A stretch of DNA of 36,163 nucleotides from Monoraphidium neglectum. Its lineage: Eukaryota > Chlorophyta > Chlorophyceae > Sphaeropleales > Selenastraceae. Within the stretch, counting starts at the first letter, position 1. The number at the start of each line of letters is the position of its first letter. Of the stretch, positions 30,227 to 36,163 are shown in pieces. A program made the translations under genes and the position numbers. The DNA lies in assembly GCF_000611645.1 (NCBI RefSeq), contig NW_014013422.1, positions 1 to 36,163 on the forward strand. The letters are read 5' to 3'. The notes beneath the pieces are model-generated. The model saw nothing but the letters and a program-made list of their open reading frames with translations. It made no database searches and was not told where the DNA came from.

Positions 30227-33200
30227 ATGAGAGAGGGCAAAGCATCCGCCATGCACCACACCGACACAGAGTCACCGCCACGCCGCCGCGGCGGTGACGC
30301 CGCCCGGATGCGGACAAACGCCACCGCCCCTGCAGGCACGCCGGCGCTCGTCCCCGAGGTGTTGCGCGAGCGCCAGCCCGCGCTTCCGTTCGCAATGCTC
30401 CGCACGCCCAGCGAAACGTCCGTCTCGCAAGCCAGCGCGGGCGTGGGCGCGCTGCGCGACACGGCCGAGCTGATAGAGGCAGCGTGCCAGCTGGCACCGC
30501 TGAGCGAGGAGGGTCGGCGACGAGTTGTGGAGCCGGCACTCCGGGCTGGAGAGGAGGCGCTGCTGAGCAGGCTGCGATTCAGGTTGGACGCCTGCGCTCG
30601 TGCGGCTGGTGACAAGAGTTGTGCCAGCACCAGGATCAGCAGGAGGCGGGGAGGCAGAAGCGGGCAGAGGGGCGCCCGCACACGCAGCGACACTCGGGGC
30701 TGCTGAAGCAAGGTAAGCAAAAGCAGCAGCAGGAGGCGCAGCAGGGGGCAGTGGCAGTGGTGAGTACCAGCGCATCGACCACGACGCCCAACCCAGGACA
30801 CGCGGCCCCCGCACCCACCCCGTTCCCCCAGGTTTGACCGTGCCGGGCTCAAGATCCCCAGCACGAGGGTGACCTACAAGGGGCTCACCGTGGAGCGCGC
30901 CGCGGCTGTCGGCGCGTCCGTGCGTGTGCCCACGGTCGCGTCCGTGCTGCATGACGCGCTGCGGCGCGCAGCGGGCCGTGGGCGGGGCGGCAGTGTGCGC
31001 GCGCTGGACGGCGTTGCGGGGCTGCTGCGGTGAGCCTGGGAGGGGCTGGTCGCTTGGTGGCAGGGGCCCGCGATGATTGATGGGCTTTGTAACCTCACAC
31101 AGCGCAGTCTCCGGGTTCAGTGAGACACTCAATACTATTTGTTTTCAGGACGGGTCTAAGGCCGCTGTGTTGAGAGGTCGCACAGAGGCAGGGCGCCCGC
31201 TCGACGCTGAAGGCTGCTTCCATGTGCGTCGTGCCTCCCCTGTCGTCGTGACAGGCCCGGCACGATGACGCTGCTGCTGGGGCCGCCTGGCAGCGGCAAG
31301 ACCACCCTACTGCGGGCCCTCACCGGGCGCCTGCCGCCCGACCGCTACACACGTGTTGAGGTGCGGCGGGCAGCGCCTTTTGCGCATGCTCGCTCGCAAA
31401 TCCATGAAGCTTGAGCGCTCGCATCAATGGTGGCAGCAGGGTTGCGAGGCGAGCTTGGTACAACACACCTGTTTGACGCAGAAGAGGGAATGATTGGTAC
31501 CCAGTCTTGGCAGCGCTGGGATCGTGCTGACAACTGTTGTTGCCTCACACTCCCCAGGGGACTGTCCGGCACAACGGCCACGACACCACGACCTTTTCCG
31601 TAGTGCGCAGCAGCGCGTACGTAGGGCAGTCAGACCAACACCTGGCGGCGCTGACCGTGCGCGAGACCTTAAATTTCTCGGAGGCTTGCCTGGGGCCGAG
31701 CGAGGTGGCGGGGCGGCTGCTGCGGGGCGTGGCGGAGTGGGAGGCCGCGCACGGAGTTGAGAAGAGCGACGAGGACGAGAAGGTGGGCGGGCAGCATCAG
31801 CGGTTTGATGCACGAGGGCGCGTATTGGTGCACATCAGCCCAGCACGTGGGACATGCATCGCTGCCCAATTGTATTTGTTGGGTTTTGGCCCCTGCGATG
31901 GGTTTCTGGATGAGGTGTTTTCAGCCCATTTCGGCCCTGCATGTGTGACCCGCATCCACGCGCACGCGCACGTGCACACACACACACACACCTACACACA
32001 AACGCACACACACGCGCGCGCGCGCAATGCGCAGGCGGATTCTCTTATGGCACATTGGGTGGCGGGGCACCATGGTGTCATGACAGAATATATGCTGATG
32101 GTCCTGGGGCTGCAGCACGCGGGGGACACACTCGTGGGTGACGCCATGCTGAGAGGCATAAGGTGGGCGTGCGGGGTGGGTGCGTGGACGGTGGTGGGCT
32201 GCACGGGCGCGAAGGTCAAGGGGCCGCGGTAGTCGTGGCCTGTGGGAGACAGCCGCGGCAGCACACGGCGGCGGGGGGAGGGGGGGCAGACCCATTGACA
32301 GGGAGGGGGTCGCTCCTGGCGCTGCTGAGAGCAGTCGCTGCAGCGGTTGGGGCATGCTGGCAGCTGCAGCGGTTGGGGCATGCCGGCGGTGTGGCTTGAC
32401 GCTGGCGGTGCTGTGCCCTTGTGAAGCTGCCTCTGTGCCCGCCCACCCTTTGCTGCTACCACCAACAACGCGTGCACACACACCACAGCCCCCTCCTCCA
32501 TCGCACGCGCATGCACTGTCTCTGACACTCACGCACGCACACGTGCGTGCCGACGCGTCCTGCAGCGGCGGCGAGAAACGGCGCGTGACCGCGGGGGAGA
32601 TGCTCGTGTCCAACGCGCAGGTCTTCTGCCTCGACGCCATCAGCAATGGTGCGCACACTTTATGGCCCCCCCCCACCCCAACTCACCCCTTGCGCTCACA
32701 CCCCCTTCATGAGCATCATGCCCAAGAGCCAGCGCATGGCCAGCGTGAATCCTCTGTGAACACCCTTGCCTGGCAGGTGCTCGTTTTGCAGGAGTACCAA
32801 CTGCTGGTGGCACCTGCTGCCATTTCAAGGAGCAAGAGTCTTTGAAAATGGGCTCTGTCGCCCATAATGTAGTTGGCCACATCATGCATACATGCGCCCC
32901 CTGAATGCGCTTCAGGCCTGGACAGCGCCGCCACGCTCGACATTGTGGCGTCGCTGCGCCGCACTGCGCGGCTCATCGACGCCACGGTTGCGGTGTCGCT
33001 GCTGCAGCCCGAGCCCGAGGTTGTGGCGCTGTTCGACGAGATCATAGTCCTGTCCGAGGGGCGCGTGATCTGGCACGGCCCAGCGAGCAAGGTACGTCGT
33101 GGGCGGGCCAGTGCGCAACCATGAGGCGCCTTCAGCATACTGCTAGGATGCTGATAGCTAGTTTGGGGGCGGGGGGTGGGGGGAGCGCGGGAGGGGTGCC

Positions 33201-36163
33201 ACATCTGGCAAGCTGACATGCGAGGCACTCAACGGCTGGAGGCGACTGTGGGCCCCATCCCCACTCCGTTGAGACTGCTCCTCACGCCAACCATACTGCT
33301 TTACACCGCAGGCGCTGCTGCACTTTGCATCCCTGGGCTTCCAGTGCCCACCTGGGCTGGACGTGGCAGACTTCCTGTTGCTGGTGGCGTCTCCCCAAGA
33401 CCACGCAATGCTAGCTGGGCCTGCCGGCGGCGGCGCTCCCATGGCGTACACCGGCGCGGCCATGCCTGCAGGGAGCGGCGCCATGTTCACCAGATCGGTG
33501 CCAAGCTTTGGCTGCGGCAAAGGTGGCGGCACAGAGCCGGGCGCTGTTGATTGGCGTGAGTGGACAGCAAAGGAGCTGAGCGACGCTTTCTGGGCCTCTG
33601 ATGACGGGCACAGCCTGCAGGTGGGCTGAGAGGGGAGCCGCTGGCTCTGGTTGCGCCTTCTGGCCCCATTTTGTGCAATACGCTCAACTGTTGCTGCTGA
33701 CGGACCCAACATGCGCAGCTTGACCGTGTAAGTCTCTCTTCCGCTTTCCCAGAGTTCTCACTTTAGCCCTCATCCAAGCAACCCCATTTCTCGTGTATGG
33801 GCGACTCCCCATGCTTACCCTGGGCACGTGCGCAGGCGGCCATCCACGCTGACATCAGCGTCCCACCCGAACAAGACCACACCCTCCTCTTCACAGCCAA
33901 GTACGGTGCCCCCTGGCACACCATGCTCGCCGCCTGCCTCCGCCGCGCCGTCACGCTTGAGTGGCGCCGCAACTGGCCGGCGCTGGTGGTGCGGTGGCTC
34001 ATCTCCCTGGTCATTTCGGTTGTCGCGGGGTCCATCTTCTGGCAGCTTCCTGCGACCTTCCAGGGGGCCGTCTCGGCGATGGGCATGCTCTTCTGGTGGG
34101 CGTCCGCTTGGCGCTATTGGCTCACAGACGAGAAGACTCTTGTGGTCACGCGCAGCACAGAAATCCCTCCCACCTGCTGGTTTGCTGCTGAAGGCCTGCT
34201 TCCCAGGGCTCGCTCTAGGGTTTGCCCATCATTCTGAGCGGCGGATTGGTTCCAAGCTGCCGGCTGTACTGCCGGCGCCCCTCTCTCACATACACCATGC
34301 TGCCGTGGCTCCCGATGCAGGGTGCTGTGTTTTGTGCTGGTCGTGACGGTGCCGACAGTGGAGCTGACGTACAGCCGGCGCTCGCTGATGTTGCGGCAGC
34401 GGAGGGACAGGTTTTACGCGGGTTGGATGGAGGCGGTGCCGCAGGTGCGCTCAACATGCTGTCTGCGAGTTGCCCACAGGGCCAGCAGCAGCAGTTGCTG
34501 CTGCTTCACACGGAAGACTTGCAGCAGCCCAGCACCCTGCAGAGCGTTGGAGCCCCCCCTGCCTTGCAAATTTCAGCTCAGATGTTTGACTTAGGTTGAC
34601 CGAGCTGGGTTCAACATGATTTCAACCGAGCACAGGTGCTGGTCAACCTGCCGGTCCTGGCGGTGGACGTGCTCGTCATGGGCATCCCGGTGTACTTCAT
34701 GGTGGGGTTCACGCCCGCGTCGGGCCCCTTCCTCACGTTCCTGCTCATCATGCTGGCCCTTAACGTCGCGGTGGACAACTTCTACAGGTGATCTGGGTAG
34801 AACCCGCACTGCGCTTCGGATGATGGCGGGTGGCTGGTTTCACCGCCTGATGGGGGCGGGGCGGCCCAGGAAGGCTTTGTTGTTGATGGTGTCCGTGCAC
34901 TGGGACGGACAGCTGCACCGGCAGCATGCAAACGCACCCAGCTTGAGTGCACCGCGCGTGTTACACGAGTTTAAGAGCCTTACAGCAGGGTGGCAGTACA
35001 CGCAATCGCCTGACCCGCCCACGACGCGTGTGTGGAGGCCTCCTATTCACCCTCTTATCGCCGACGCCGCTCCGCGCACCTGCCCCTGCGTCAACGCCAT
35101 GTTGCCTTGCAGGCTGCTGGGCGCCATCATGCCCAGCCTGCCAGTCGGCATAGCCATTGGCGTAACGATCCTCATCTCCTTTGAGCTGCTAGCAGGTGAG
35201 CGGGCGGCCGGGGGCTCGCCGGCCCGTCAGCCTTCGCCTCTGCTCGGGTGGCGGCACACAGCATGCGTGCAGCTGCTCATGCTTCCACTCCCTCTGATCA
35301 GCCAGAGAGCAGCCCGTCCTGTGCGCCGTGCTGGTGCTTTTCCCGCCCTGCCCTGTCCCAGGCTTTACTATATCACCCGCCAAGATCCCTCAGCCGTGGA
35401 AGCTGGTCTACTACCTCAACCCCCTCGCGCACGCCTACCGAGCCGCCGCGCTCAACGAGCTGCGCGCCCCGCGCTGGACCTCCCAGCCGGCGCCGGCAGC
35501 GGCCGCCTTCGCACCTGCGCCGGCTGCCGCCTCTGCCACCGGCGGCGGGCTGGACGGCGAGGCGGCCGCGGTGTCACAGGTGTCCCAGCAGTCCCTCAGC
35601 GAGGCGTTGATTGCCTTTTTTGAGCTGGAGCTGCCCGGGGACTGGGTTTGGCTGGGGATTGCCGTCCTGCTGGCGTGGTCGGCGCTGTATGTGGCGGGGG
35701 TGATGGTTGCCTACAGCCTGTTTAAGCCGCTTCCTACAAAGGCGGTGGTGGTGGAGGACGATGGGGAGCAGCGGGAAGGGCAGCAGGGCAAGGAACAGCA
35801 GCGTGCCCCAGGGGCCGACGCGGCAACGATGGCGGCGGCGGCGGCGCAAGGGAATGGGGGCGACGGTCTGGTGCTCGACGCCGCAGGTGTGCAGCACGGT
35901 AAATCGGCATCTCTTGTGCAGCAATGGGAAGGTGCTGGCGCTGGTCGCTGGGATGTTTTGGCTGTACCTACTTTACTGCCAATACGCGAGGCTCTCACTT
36001 CTCTCTTCCTCATCCCCCACCTCCCTGCCCTGCCCCTTGATCTCGCATCTCCGATCGCAGCGCTTCGGCGCAGAGCAATTGAGACGGCGCCCAGCGCCTC
36101 AACTCAGCAGCAGCGCCCCCTTGCTGCCGCCGCCACCGCCGATCGAGGCCCCAGCTTTGAGGC
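30227..36163 (+). CDS. Full-size PDR-type ABCG transporter, first half (NBD1-TMD1 and linker), 3' partial
   Basis: ATP-driven exporter family of plasma membranes. Exons: 30227..30582, 30832..31029, 31255..31360, 31558..31782, 32035..32162, 32566..32648, 32916..33091, 33312..33620, 33836..34095, 34321..34444, 34636..34787, 35113..35195, 35362..35886, 36061..>36163; 942 codons so far, all phases consistent. NBD1: [20 protein letters not shown] precedes Walker [10 protein letters not shown] (194-202). Next are Q-loop YVGQSDQH, signature [10 protein letters not shown] (337-346) and Walker [14 protein letters not shown], where the usual catalytic Glu is Ala362. The switch motif SLLQP lacks His, as is normal for PDR NBD1. 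TMD1 follows from ~560 with several helices, the block [20 protein letters not shown] and a last helix near [12 protein letters not shown]. Then comes a Gln/Ala-rich linker. The second NBD and TMD should lie beyond the window. Confidence 0.94.
31960..32030 (+). repeat. CA/CG-rich microsatellite at the acceptor of ABCG intron 4
   Basis: CA runs from about 31974 to 32012, then a CG alternation, ending a few bases before the acceptor at 32034. Confidence 0.88.
32337..32388 (+). repeat. Two-copy 26-bp tandem duplication in ABCG intron 5
   Basis: Unit 32337-32362, beginning GCTGCAGCGGTTGGGGCATG, is repeated at 32363-32388 with a single T/C change. It is entirely inside intron 32163-32565. Confidence 0.88.

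Overview
The window is nuclear DNA of a green alga (Chlorophyta), species not resolved. The evidence is a GC-rich genome of intron-dense genes, TGTAA poly(A) signals instead of AATAAA, GT/CA microsatellites inside introns, and plant-lineage genes: a plastid-type phosphate translocator, a plastid/bacterial-type PNPase, a BASS4-like transporter and a PDR-type ABCG transporter. There are no bacterial operons, and no tRNA, rRNA or CRISPR was found.

Layout. (1) 1-1448 (+): last three exons of polyribonucleotide nucleotidyltransferase. (2) 2879-6254 (-): complete nine-exon triose-phosphate/phosphate translocator family gene. (3) 6926-9836 (-): complete seven-exon CofD/YvcK-family gene. (4) 10794-11914: pogo/Tigger-like DNA transposon with matching terminal inverted repeats, TA target duplications, a 563-bp assembly gap inside and a transposase C-terminus ending in a PIP-box-like motif. 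(5) 13497-14369 (+): small secreted cysteine-rich protein. (6) 15629-18937 (+): nine-exon SBF-like transporter (BASS4/SLC10A7 type). (7) 19857-20532 (-): probable small unrecognised nuclear protein, divergent from (8). (8) 20690-22837 (+): RRP8, the rRNA m1A methyltransferase, with a very long poly-glutamine/lysine N-terminus. (9) 23197-24341 (+): coiled-coil protein. (10) 24425-26899 (-): phytanoyl-CoA dioxygenase family protein. (11) 27424-29718 (-): Lunapark-like ER protein without the zinc ribbon. (12) 30227 to beyond 36163 (+): first half of a full-size PDR/ABCG transporter whose first nucleotide-binding domain lacks the Walker B glutamate.

Gene models were built by hand. Every exon join was checked for GT..AG borders, matching phase and continuity of the protein family. 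In the ten recognised multi-exon genes all 52 introns could be placed; 46 donors begin GTG.

The genes do not form one pathway. The window is an ordinary stretch of gene-dense algal chromosome. Its most interesting points are the degenerate ATPase site of the PDR transporter, the PIP-box transposase, the zinc-ribbon-less Lunapark with an N-myristoylation motif, the secreted CxxC protein and the oriented GT/CA repeats inside introns.
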